64,000 nt of DNA, taken from the NCBI RefSeq assembly GCF_014191255.1, contig NZ_JACHWH010000004.1:106001-170000 (forward strand), given 5' to 3'. The notes below the pieces were generated by a model. It had not been told where the DNA came from and made no database searches. It saw only the letters and a program-made list of their open reading frames with translations. The stretch comes from Amycolatopsis bartoniae (GTDB lineage Bacteria > Actinomycetota > Actinomycetes > Mycobacteriales > Pseudonocardiaceae). This document shows, in pieces, positions 41,129-49,180 of this stretch (positions are counted from its first letter, which is position 1; every line of letters starts with the position of its first letter). Both the position numbers and the translations under genes were made by a program.

Positions 41129-41662
41129 ATGGAGCCGGTGGAGATCAACGCTGGTGAGTACTACCTGCGTGCGTTGCGGGCGGACGACCTGCTCGACGAC
41201 CGGCCCGCGCTCGTCGAGGCGTTCGCCGATCCCGAGCACAACCGCTACATCGTCAACTACCGGGTGCGGAACCTGGCCGAGGCGGACCTGTACGTGACGC
41301 AGCGGGCGGCGGAGTGGTTCAGCGAGGAACGGTGCGCTTGGGCGATCGCCGAGCCGACGACGGGCGCGTTGCTGGGCGAGGTCGGGCTGAAGGACCTTGA
41401 CCTGGAGGCCGGGCACGGGGAGATCGCGCTGTGGATCCACCCGGCGTCGCGTGGCCGGGGCATCAGCGTGCCCGCGGTGAGCGCGGCGGTGCGGTTCGGG
41501 TTCGGTGCGCTCGGGCTGCGGCAGGTGGCGTACCGGCACCACCCGGACAACGTGGCGTCGGAGGCGGTGGCGAAGCGCTGCGGGTTCGAGCGGGTGGGGA
41601 TGAGCAAGGATCCGTACACGCCGGGGCAGCAGCTGGTTTCGTGGTTGCGGACCGCGCCGTAG
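41129..41662 (+). CDS. GNAT-family N-acetyltransferase (RimJ/RimL type)
   Basis: 177 residues. RimJ/L-like GNAT: YYLRALRADDLLDDRPALVEAFADPEHNRYIVNYRVRNLAEADLYVTQRAAEWFSEERCAWAIAEPTTGALLGEVGLKDLDLEAGHGEIALWIHPASRGRGISVPAVSAAVRFGFGALGLRQVAYRHHPDNVASEAVAKRCGFERVG. The acetyl-CoA loop is ASRGRGISVPA (R-G-x-G/S), and N-V-A-S-E-A-V-A-K-R-C-G-F is the C-terminal signature. Substrate (protein N-terminus, antibiotic or small amine) unknown. Confidence 0.9.
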   Translation: MEPVEINAGEYYLRALRADDLLDDRPALVEAFADPEHNRYIVNYRVRNLAEADLYVTQRAAEWFSEERCAWAIAEPTTGALLGEVGLKDLDLEAGHGEIALWIHPASRGRGISVPAVSAAVRFGFGALGLRQVAYRHHPDNVASEAVAKRCGFERVGMSKDPYTPGQQLVSWLRTAP

Positions 41663-41870
41663 GTCCTTTGTGGAAATTCGCGTGCCGGGAAGGTTAACGC
41701 CCGGGAACGGGGGTAGTACCCGCGCGGAGCGGTTGAGGAAGGATTGGACCGTGCGGGGAACACGCGCCGTTTTCGTCACGTTGTGCCGGGTGACACAATT
41801 CCTTTCAGATACCTCGCTCCTGTGATGATCTGGATTCGGAAACCTTGCTTCAGCGCCGAACGGGGGACTC

Positions 41871-42503
41871 GTGGGCGACTCCAGTTTGTTCTTGACCCGC
41901 ATCCTCGACGTGCTTTGTGAGGGCGGCGACACCATCGCCTTTGCCTCCCGCAGCCGTTCGATGAGCTATCGGGAGACCTTTGACACATTGCGCCGGCTGC
42001 ACGCGACGCTGAAGAACGAGGGCGTCGCGCCGGGGGAAACGGTCGCGATCACCGGCGGAAACATGCCGGAAACAATTCTGCTGCAAATAGCCGCCCAGTT
42101 GCGTGGTGCGCGGGTGGTGCACCGGGACGATTTGTCCTGCACGGCGGACGGCGTCGAGGCGGACCACGTGCTGTCGTCGGACCCGGACTGCCCGCTGCTC
42201 GTGGCGGGGCGGCGCACGACGGCCGCGGAGGGCGACATCGTGATGCCGCGCCGGGTGGAGACGCTGTTCCCGGTGGACGGAGGGGCGATCGTCTCCTGTG
42301 GCGAGGAGTACGAGGAGATGGCCCGCACGGTGCGACCCAACCCGGACGGTCCGCAGCAGGTGTTGCTCATAGCGCCGATGTCCCACCCGATCGGCAACCG
42401 GATCACGCTGAAGGCCCTGCTGGCCGGCGACACGGTCGTGCTGCACGAACGCGCCCCGGAGTCGGTGCCGAGCGCCGCGGGAACACCGACCCCACAGGGG
42501 TAG
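41871..42503 (+). CDS. Truncated AMP-binding (ANL) N-terminal domain protein
   Basis: 210 residues, GTG. The first 100 residues match the start of adenylate-forming enzymes (GDTIAFASRSRSMSYRETFDTLRRLHATLKNEGVAPGETVAITGGNMPETILLQIAAQLRGARVV) and LLIAPMSHPIGNRITLKALLAGDTVVLHERA resembles a later core strand-helix. The P-loop S-G-T-T-G-x-P-K, the A5 and all C-terminal motifs are missing, and the protein ends in a Pro/Ala tail. So it cannot adenylate on its own. It may be a decayed gene or a repurposed short protein. A repeat tract begins 110 bases downstream. Confidence 0.6.
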   Translation: MGDSSLFLTRILDVLCEGGDTIAFASRSRSMSYRETFDTLRRLHATLKNEGVAPGETVAITGGNMPETILLQIAAQLRGARVVHRDDLSCTADGVEADHVLSSDPDCPLLVAGRRTTAAEGDIVMPRRVETLFPVDGGAIVSCGEEYEEMARTVRPNPDGPQQVLLIAPMSHPIGNRITLKALLAGDTVVLHERAPESVPSAAGTPTPQG

Positions 42504-42612
42504 GTTTTTCGGAGCTTGGCGGCTGGTTGGCCGACCTGGTGACAGCAGTCGACTCCTGCGGCCACTCGTTCGGGCGGTCCTAGCCATCCACACCGGCGAT
42601 ACCGCCGCTCCT

Positions 42613-42880
42613 CGGGCGACCGCGCTCCTCCGGGCGACCCTCACCACCGGGCGACCCGCGCCACCCGGGCGACCCCCTCCTGCGGGCGACCCCCACCACT
42701 CGGGCGACCCCGATCCTCCGGCCGACCCCCGCCACCCGGGCGACCCCCTCGTCCAGGCGACCCCCGCCACCCGGGCGACCCCTCGTCCAGGCGACCCCCA
42801 CTACCCGGACGCCCCCCTCCTCCGGCCGACCCCCCACCACCCGGGCGACCCCGCTCCGGTCCAGGCGACCCCACCACTCG
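42613..42880. repeat. About 15 imperfect tandem copies of an ~18-bp CGGGCGACCC-type unit
   Basis: Units of 17-20 bases share CGGGCGACCCC followed by a variable C-rich half (for example CGGGCGACCCGCGCCACC). Unit length varies, so no reading frame stays in register; minus-strand frames give Gly/Arg-rich low-complexity sequence. No spacers, so not CRISPR. The surrounding gap (42504-43054) has no credible gene. Confidence 0.75.
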
Positions 42881-43054
42881 ATCCCCAGCCGTCTCTCCGG
42901 GCCACCCCAGCCTGCTGTCGCGGCCGCCGCGCCACCTGATCCCGCCACCCCAACCGCTCTTCCGAGTGGCACTGGCACCTGTTCCAGGTGAAAACCCCAC
43001 ACACCACTCGGGCCCGAACCGCGGCGCGGCTCGGGCCCGAGAAAGAACATCCAC

Positions 43055-44767
43055 CTACCCCACGGGCTCCGTCAGGCGCGCCCGGGCTTCCGGGGCCGAG
43101 GCGCGGCGCGCGTCGGCCGCCTCGTCGCTCGGCTGCGTCTGGGAGTCCCGCTCGGCCGCGACGCGCGCCGTATAGACCTCCACCTCATGGGCGATCGTCT
43201 CGTCCGACCAGCCCAGCACCTGCCCGACCAGCATTGCCACCTGCGGCGCGCAGTCGACGCCCCGGTGCGGGTACTCGATGGAGATCCGCGTCCGCCGCGC
43301 GAGGACGTCCTCCAGGTGCAGCGCGCCCTCGTGGCTGGCCGCGTACACCGCCTCCACCGCCAGGTAGTCCGGCGCGTGCTCGATCGGCCGCAGCAGCTCC
43401 GGCCGCCCCTCCGCCACCGCGAGTACCTCGTGCACCAACGACCCGTACCGGTCCAGCAGGTGCCGCACGCGGTACGGGTGCAACCCGTGCTGCGCCGCCA
43501 AGTGATCCGCCTGGTTCACCAGGGCGTGGTACCCGTCCGCGCCCAGCAGCGGCACTTTGTCCGTGATGGACGGCTGCGGCCGCCCCGGCAGGTCGACCGC
43601 CGCGGCGTCCACCGCGTCCGCCGCCATCACCCGGTAGGTCGTGTACTTCCCGCCCGCGATCGCCACCAGCCCGGGCGCCACCCGCGCCACCGCGTGCTCA
43701 CGCGAGAGCTTCGACGTCTCCTCGCTCTCCCCCGCCAGCAGCGGCCGCAACCCCGCGTACACGCCCTCGATGTCGTCGTGCGTCAGTGGCGTCGCGAGCA
43801 CCGAGTTCACGTGTTCGAGGATGTAGTCGATGTCGTGCTCGGTCGCGGCCGGATGCGCGAGGTCGAGGTTCCAGTCGGTGTCGGTGGTGCCGACGATCCA
43901 GTGGTTGCGCCACGGGATCACGAACAGCACGGACTTCTCGGTCCGCAGGATCAGCCCGCTCTCGGACACGATCCGGTCGCGCGGCACCACGATGTGCACG
44001 CCTTTGCTCGCGCGCACCCGGAACCGCCCGCGGCTGCCGGACAGCCGCTGCAGCTCGTCGGTCCACACACCGGTGCAGTTGATCACGGCGTTGGCGCGGA
44101 CCTCGGTCTCGCGCCCGTCCTCGACGTCACGCACCCGCACGCCCGACACGCGGTCGGCCTCGCGGAGGAATTCCACCACCTGGGTGGAGGTCCGGACCAC
44201 CGCGCCGTAGTGCGCGGCGGTGCGCGCGACGGTCATCGTGTGCCGGGCGTCGTCGGACTGCGCGTCGTAGTAGCGAATGCCGCCGATGAGCGCGTTCCGC
44301 TTGAGCGCGGGCACCATCCGCAGCGCGCCCGCCCTGGTCAGGTGCTTCTGCCCGGGCACGGATCGCGCGCCGCCCATCGTGTCGTACAGGAACAGGCCCG
44401 CCGCGGTGTACGGGCGCTCCCAGACGCGGTGCGTCAGCGGGTACAGGAAGCTCACGGGTTTCACCAGGTGGGGCGCGATCGTCGTCAGCATCAGCTCGCG
44501 TTCGCGCAGCGCCTCCCGGACCAGCCCGAACTCCAGCTGTTCGAGGTACCGCAGCCCGCCGTGGAACAGCTTGCTCGACCGGCTCGACGTGCCCGACGCG
44601 AGATCGCGCGCCTCCACCAGCGCCACCCGCAGGCCGCGCGTCGCGGCGTCCAGCGCGGTGCCCGCACCGACGACGCCACCGCCGATCACCACGAGGTCGA
44701 ACGTCTGATCCGAGAGCCGCCGCCAGCTCTCCTCGCGCGCGGCCGGTCCCAGCTCCGCCTCAGTCAC
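43055..44767 (-). CDS. glpD: Glycerol-3-phosphate dehydrogenase (aerobic, FAD)
   Basis: 570 residues, GTG with GAGGAGG upstream. FAD loop LVVIGGGVVGAGTALDAATRGLRVALVEARDLASGTSSRSSKLFHGGLRYLEQ at about 27-80, the family G-T-S-S-R-S-S-K-L-x-H-G-G-L-R-Y-L. Substrate region IVPWRNHWIVGTTDTDW and ISGGKYTTYR-like AGGKYTTYR. The C-terminal DAO_C domain (after about 410) is present. It oxidises glycerol-3-phosphate to dihydroxyacetone phosphate, passing electrons to the quinone pool. Divergent from glpF-glpK, so the locus covers uptake, phosphorylation and oxidation of glycerol. Confidence 0.94.
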   Translation of the reverse strand: MTEAELGPAAREESWRRLSDQTFDLVVIGGGVVGAGTALDAATRGLRVALVEARDLASGTSSRSSKLFHGGLRYLEQLEFGLVREALRERELMLTTIAPHLVKPVSFLYPLTHRVWERPYTAAGLFLYDTMGGARSVPGQKHLTRAGALRMVPALKRNALIGGIRYYDAQSDDARHTMTVARTAAHYGAVVRTSTQVVEFLREADRVSGVRVRDVEDGRETEVRANAVINCTGVWTDELQRLSGSRGRFRVRASKGVHIVVPRDRIVSESGLILRTEKSVLFVIPWRNHWIVGTTDTDWNLDLAHPAATEHDIDYILEHVNSVLATPLTHDDIEGVYAGLRPLLAGESEETSKLSREHAVARVAPGLVAIAGGKYTTYRVMAADAVDAAAVDLPGRPQPSITDKVPLLGADGYHALVNQADHLAAQHGLHPYRVRHLLDRYGSLVHEVLAVAEGRPELLRPIEHAPDYLAVEAVYAASHEGALHLEDVLARRTRISIEYPHRGVDCAPQVAMLVGQVLGWSDETIAHEVEVYTARVAAERDSQTQPSDEAADARRASAPEARARLTEPVG

Positions 44768-44951
44768 TCCGGCTCCCCTCCTCGCGAGTCTGCTGCTGCC
44801 GGTTCCAGGATGTCACGGACCGCCCACTCCGACCGAGTACGCACGGGTGTTCCGCACCACCTGATCGGTGCAACGCCAGGGTGACCGCCCACCGCGTGTG
44901 CCCGGATGTACCTGGAATTGCCCCCTGGCTCGAAGTAGCGTTGCGGTGATC

Positions 44952-44992
44952 GTGAACCGGCGACGGCGCCGGGGCTCACCACGCCGGTTCAC
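44952..44992. promoter_or_regulatory. Perfect 11-bp inverted repeat upstream of glpF
   Basis: GTGAACCGGCG (44952-44962) and CGCCGGTTCAC (44982-44992) with a 19-base spacer, 30 bases before the glpF ATG in the 255-base glpD/glpF divergent region. A probable operator for a glycerol regulator (GylR/IclR type in related genera) or an mRNA hairpin in the leader. No regulator gene is adjacent. Confidence 0.55.
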
Positions 44993-45022
44993 ACGCGAAG
45001 CGATCCTTCGGGAAGGGGCGGG

Positions 45023-45772
45023 ATGAGTCTGATCGCGATCTTCGTCTGGGAGCTGATCGGCACTGCGGTGCTGATACTGCTGGGCAACGGCGTCGTCGCC
45101 AACGTCGTGCTGCGCCGCAACAACGGGCACCAGGCGGGCACCCTGTTCATCACCTTCGGCTGGGCTTTCGGTGTGTTCGCCGGCGCGAGCCTCGCCGCGC
45201 CCAGCGGGGCGCACCTCAACCCCGCTGTGACGCTGGGCCTCGCCATCGCGGGTCAGACCCCGTGGTCGCAGGTGCCCGTCTACATGGCGGGCCAGATGGT
45301 CGGTGCATTCCTCGGCGCGGTGCTGTGCTGGGCGGCCTACAAGCTGCAGTTCGACGACCACCCCGAGCCCGAGGAAACGCTCGGCATCTTCTCGACCGCG
45401 CCGCAGATCCCCCACAAGGCGTGGAACCTGGTCACCGAGATCATCGGGACCTTCGTGCTGGTCGCGTGGATCCTGCTGAGCCCGACCGTCAAGACCGGCG
45501 CCGATGGCACCCCGACCTTCGGCAACTCCGCGCTCGGCTACGCCGGCGTCGCGTTCGTGGTGCTGGTCATCGGCATCTCGCTCGGCGGACCGACGGGTTA
45601 CGCGATCAACCCGGCCCGTGACCTCGGTCCGCGCATCGCCTACGCGTTCGTGCTGCCGATCAGGGGCAAGCGAGACGGAGACTGGGGTTACTCGTGGATC
45701 CCGGTCGTCGGCCCGCTGGCCGGCGGCGCGCTCGCCGCACTCCTGTACCTGGCCGTCCACAACCTCACCTGA
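45023..45772 (+). CDS. glpF: Glycerol uptake facilitator (MIP/aquaglyceroporin family)
   Basis: 249 residues, ATG with GGAAGGGGCGGG directly upstream. Six membrane helices and two NPA boxes: SGAHLNPAVTLGLAI (first) and GYAINPARDLGPRIAYAF (second), the latter with the D after NPAR that is typical of glycerol facilitators rather than water-only channels. It lets glycerol diffuse into the cell, where the kinase 12 bases downstream traps it as glycerol-3-phosphate. Confidence 0.94.
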   Translation: MSLIAIFVWELIGTAVLILLGNGVVANVVLRRNNGHQAGTLFITFGWAFGVFAGASLAAPSGAHLNPAVTLGLAIAGQTPWSQVPVYMAGQMVGAFLGAVLCWAAYKLQFDDHPEPEETLGIFSTAPQIPHKAWNLVTEIIGTFVLVAWILLSPTVKTGADGTPTFGNSALGYAGVAFVVLVIGISLGGPTGYAINPARDLGPRIAYAFVLPIRGKRDGDWGYSWIPVVGPLAGGALAALLYLAVHNLT

Positions 45773-45784
45773 TTGGAAGAGCAG

Positions 45785-47290
45785 ATGACCTCCTACGTCG
45801 CCGCGATCGACCAGGGCACCACCTCGACCCGGGCGATGATCTTCGACCACTCCGGCCGGGTCGTCGCGTCGGACCAGCGGGAGCACGAGCAGATCTTCCC
45901 GCGGGCCGGCTGGGTGGAGCACAACGCCGAGGAGATCTGGGAGAACACGCGCGCCGTCACGGCGGGCGCGCTCGCGAGGGCCGACCTGCGGGCGGGTGAC
46001 ATCGCCGCGGTCGGCATCACCAACCAGCGGGAGACCGCGCTGGTGTGGGACCGCAAGACCGGAAAGCCCGTCTACAACGCGATCGTGTGGCAGGACACGC
46101 GGACCGACAAGATCGTCGACGAACTCGGCGCGCTCGGCGGCGGGCAGGAGCGGTACCGGGACAAGACCGGGTTGCCGCTCGCGACGTACTTCTCGGGGCC
46201 GAAGGTCAAGTGGATCCTCGACAACGTCGAGGGTGCGCGGGAGCGCGCCGAGGCGGGCGAGCTGTTGTTCGGCAACATGGACACGTGGGTGTTGTGGAAC
46301 ATGACGGGCGGCCCCGACGGCGGGGTGCACGTCACGGACCCGACGAACGCGTCACGGACCCTGTTGATGGACCTCGACACCCTGTCGTGGGACGAGAGTC
46401 ATGCCGCGGACATGGGCATTCCGCTGTCGATGCTGCCGGAGATCCGGTCCTCGTCGGAGGAGTACGGCAAAGTGCGCGAGCGCGGGGTGCTGTCGGGGGT
46501 GCCGATCGCGGGCATTCTCGGTGACCAGCAGGCCGCGACGTTCGGGCAGGCGTGCCTTTCGCCCGGTGAAGCGAAGAACACCTACGGCACCGGGAACTTC
46601 GTGCTGCTCAACACCGGGACCGAGAAGGTGATGTCGCAGAACGGGTTGCTGACGACGGTTTGCTACAAGATCGGCAGCAGGGAGACGGTGTACGCGCTGG
46701 AGGGTTCCATCGCCGTGACCGGTTCGCTCGTGCAGTGGTTGCGGGACAACCTCGGGATGATCGGCACGGCGGCGGAGATCGAACAGCATGCGCGGACGGT
46801 GGAGGACAACGGCGGGGCGTACTTCGTACCCGCGTTCTCGGGTCTTTTCGCGCCATACTGGCGATCCGACGCGCGTGGCGCGATCGTCGGCCTGACGCGG
46901 TTCGTGAACAAGGGCCACCTCGCGCGTGCGGTGCTGGAGGCCACGGCGTTCCAGTCGCGCGAGGTGATCGAGGCGATGAACGCCGATTCCGGGGTGCCGC
47001 TGAAGTCGCTCAAGGTGGACGGCGGGATGGTCGTGAACGAGCTGCTGATGCAGTTCCAGGCGGACATCCTGGGCGTACCCGTGATCCGGCCGGTGGTCAA
47101 CGAGACGACCGCGCTCGGTGCGGCGTACGCGGCCGGGCTGGCGGTCGGTTTCTGGGCGGGCGAGGACGACATCCGGAACAACTGGGCGCAGGACAAGGAG
47201 TGGACGCCGTCCATGGACGACGACACCCGCGAGGCCCAGTACCACAACTGGAAGAAGGCCGTGACGAAGACGTTCGGCTGGGTAGAGTGA
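45785..47290 (+). CDS. glpK: Glycerol kinase
   Basis: 501 residues from the ATG at 45785 (GGAAGAG upstream). FGGY kinase: [21 protein letters not shown] at the N-terminus (phosphate 1), [31 protein letters not shown], the substrate Asp region, [56 protein letters not shown] and [25 protein letters not shown] (adenosine motif). ATP plus glycerol gives glycerol-3-phosphate, the GlpD substrate. Followed by a strong intrinsic terminator. Confidence 0.96.
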   Translation: MTSYVAAIDQGTTSTRAMIFDHSGRVVASDQREHEQIFPRAGWVEHNAEEIWENTRAVTAGALARADLRAGDIAAVGITNQRETALVWDRKTGKPVYNAIVWQDTRTDKIVDELGALGGGQERYRDKTGLPLATYFSGPKVKWILDNVEGARERAEAGELLFGNMDTWVLWNMTGGPDGGVHVTDPTNASRTLLMDLDTLSWDESHAADMGIPLSMLPEIRSSSEEYGKVRERGVLSGVPIAGILGDQQAATFGQACLSPGEAKNTYGTGNFVLLNTGTEKVMSQNGLLTTVCYKIGSRETVYALEGSIAVTGSLVQWLRDNLGMIGTAAEIEQHARTVEDNGGAYFVPAFSGLFAPYWRSDARGAIVGLTRFVNKGHLARAVLEATAFQSREVIEAMNADSGVPLKSLKVDGGMVVNELLMQFQADILGVPVIRPVVNETTALGAAYAAGLAVGFWAGEDDIRNNWAQDKEWTPSMDDDTREAQYHNWKKAVTKTFGWVE

Positions 47291-47296
47291 CCCACG

Positions 47297-47333
47297 CCGG
47301 GGGACGCTCCTTCGGGGGCGTCCCCCGGTTTTT
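47297..47333 (+). terminator. Intrinsic terminator of glpFK
   Basis: CCGGGGGACGC (47297-47307) pairs exactly with GCGTCCCCCGG (47318-47328), followed at once by TTTTT (47329-47333). It starts seven bases after the glpK stop. Confidence 0.92.
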
Positions 47334-47341
47334 GGGGCGGG

Positions 47342-47543
47342 GAAAGCGCTTTCTGCGAGGGAGGTGCCTTTCTCTTGAGGGGCTGGTTTGGGTGGGGCAT
47401 GCCGCTGCCGGAACGGCGGCAGCAGACCTCCTGGAAGGGCTTATCCGGGAAGCGGCCCTCGACTCCGCGGCCGGGACGCTGAAAGCGCTTTCTCGACGGG
47501 GTTTCCGGTAGGCCACAGCGCTGCGAGAAAGCGCTTTCTCGCA
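47342..47543. repeat. Three copies of the palindrome GAAAGCGCTTTC
   Basis: Perfect copies at 47342-47353, 47481-47492 and inside 47522-47543, where symmetry extends to a perfect 22-base palindrome (TGCGAGAAAGC plus its complement). Further perfect copies lie at 19744-19755 and 20028-20039, the last within a coding sequence. The core AAAGCGCTTT looks like a LacI/GalR-type operator, but the copies here do not sit before any gene. Confidence 0.65.
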
Positions 47544-47699
47544 TGGACGGCGCCGATCAGGGGACTGACGAGCAGACGAATCGCGCTCCTACGGCGCATG
47601 GCAGCCCCCGAGGCAGGTGCAGGCAGCAGCCCCAAGCGCAGGGCGGCGGGCTCATGCAGCGGGCGCGGGCGCGCCACTAGGCGAGGAGGCGCAGCCACA

Positions 47700-48215
47700 C
47701 GTCGGCACGCGACACCACACCAGACGGGCAGGCCCGCGTCAGCCAAGCCCGCGGCGCCCCAACCCGCGGTAGCCCAGCCCGCGGCGACCCAGCCCGCGGC
47801 GATGCAGCCCGCACCAGCCCGCGGCGACCCAGCCCGCGGCGATGCAGCCCGCACCAGTCCAGCCCGCGGCGCCCGAGCACCAGCCTGCGGGAGTCCGCGC
47901 CAGCCGACGCCAGTTCAGCCGCCCAAATCCGGCCCGCAGCAAGCCAGCCTGCGCCAGTCACCGCCCGCGGCGATGCAGACCGCGTAAACCCGGCTCGCGG
48001 TAAGCCAGGTAGCCAGCCCGCGGTCGCCCCCAGCCCATGGCAACCAGCCCGCGGCAACCCAGCCCGCACCAGCCCAACCCGCGGCGGCCCAGCCCGCACC
48101 AGTCCAGCCTGCTCAGCCCGCACCAGCCCGCAGCAAGCCAGCCCGCGGTCACCCGAACCAGTCCAGCCCGCATCAGCGCACGGCAGCTCAGCCCACGCAC
48201 CACGCCGGGACGGAG
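47700..48215. repeat. 15-bp-periodic repeat tract (CAGCCCGCGGCGACC-type)
   Basis: Many imperfect copies of a 15-base unit (CAGCCCGCGGCGACC, CAGCCCGCGGCGATG, CAGCCCGCACCAGCC) with some 10-base part-units. The 15-base period makes every frame pentapeptide-like: minus-strand frames read G-L-G-R-R and R-A-G-S-P type units, plus-strand frames read Q-P-A-A-T type units. No start, ribosome site or clear family supports a real gene. The rest of 47291-48367 contains no gene that I can support. Confidence 0.7.
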
Positions 48216-48367
48216 GTGCACTTGCGGTGCCCGGCCCACGGCAACCACGGCGGCCAAGAGCGCACCAACCCCGGCTGCCCGGCGCCAGTCATGAGGTCAC
48301 GAGATCACAAGCCCGCCCCAGCCGGACACCTCCTTCCCCCGACCGAACCCAACGCACCACAAAACCC

Positions 48368-49111
48368 TCACCCCTCCACCGAGATGACGTTGAACGGCAC
48401 CCCCTGGTCGTCCGCCAGCTGGGCTGACCGGCCGTACGGGGAATCCTCCGCCGGGCGCAGGACCGAACCGCCCAAGGACAGAGCCTTCTCGACCGTCGCG
48501 TCGGTGTCCGCTGCTCCGAAGTACGTGCTCCAGTGCGGAGACACCTCGGGCGACGTCAGCTCACCGATCCCGCCGACGATGTTGCCGTCCACCTTCAGCG
48601 TCGAGTACGCGTAACCGCCCGGTAAGGCGTCGTACGAATACCCGAAAACGGCTTCATAGAAGGCTTTCCCACCCTCGTAATCGCGCGTCAGGCACTCGTT
48701 CCACACCAGCGTGCCCGGCACGTTCGCGATCTGCACCCCCGTCGTGGACCCCGCCTGCCAGATGCCGAACACGGCACCCGCGGGATCGACCGCCAGCGCG
48801 AGCCGGCCGGCCGGGCCGACGTCGCCCGGCTCCAGCATCAGCCGCCCGCCGGCCTCGACGATCGCCGCCGCCGTCTTGTCGGCGTTCTCGACCGCCAGGT
48901 ACGTCGTCCAGGCCGACAGACCCCCTGGTGGTCTCTGGCCTATCGCCGCCGCGCCTCTGCCCTCACGCAACGCGATCAGGTAACCGCCCTGGTCGGAGAA
49001 CTCCCACCCCAGCAACGGCCCGTAAAACTCCGCCGCGCGCTTCGGGTCGGGCACCTGCACGTCCACCCAGCACGGGGTGCCCTCGGGCCAGGCGGTGTCG
49101 CGGAAAGTCAT
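48368..49111 (-). CDS. VOC-family protein with two glyoxalase-fold modules
   Basis: 247 residues. Module one (1-120): GTPCWVDVQVPDPKRAAEFYGPLLGWEFSDQGGYLIALREGRGAAAIGQRP, LAVENADKTAAAIVEAGGRLMLEPGDVGPAGRLALAVDPAGAVFGIWQ. Module two (125-247): GTLVWNECLTRDYEGGKAFYEAVFGYSY, YFGAADTDATVEKALSLGGSVLRPAEDSPYGRSAQLADDQGVPFNVI. This double-VOC type (often called hydroxylase or 27-kDa antigen Cfp30B-like) is common in actinobacteria. Function unknown; several usual metal ligands are replaced, so it may bind rather than convert a ligand. Confidence 0.88.
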   Translation of the reverse strand: MTFRDTAWPEGTPCWVDVQVPDPKRAAEFYGPLLGWEFSDQGGYLIALREGRGAAAIGQRPPGGLSAWTTYLAVENADKTAAAIVEAGGRLMLEPGDVGPAGRLALAVDPAGAVFGIWQAGSTTGVQIANVPGTLVWNECLTRDYEGGKAFYEAVFGYSYDALPGGYAYSTLKVDGNIVGGIGELTSPEVSPHWSTYFGAADTDATVEKALSLGGSVLRPAEDSPYGRSAQLADDQGVPFNVISVEG

Positions 49112-49180
49112 GACTGAACTCCTGTCGGATAGCCGGTGTGCTGTCAGTCACAGCATCGCACCGGCCACCGACAAAAAAGC

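Noticed and set aside
42580..43054. Minus-strand frames of 137-156 codons over the 18-bp repeats
   Set aside because: Gly/Arg/Val low complexity created by the repeats; unit length drifts so no frame is preserved and no ribosome site is seen.
44813..46330. 505-codon minus-strand frame opposite glpF and glpK
   Set aside because: Shadow of two strongly conserved plus-strand genes; His/Arg/Asp-biased and without domains.
42613..48215. Possible CRISPR arrays at the two repeat tracts
   Set aside because: Units abut with no unique spacers, are degenerate, and there are no cas genes in the window.
47388..48257. Pentapeptide-like frames on both strands
   Set aside because: All frames look repetitive because of the 15-base period; none has a start context or keeps the A-D/N-L-x-x consensus. 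Kept as a repeat and a finding, not as a gene.
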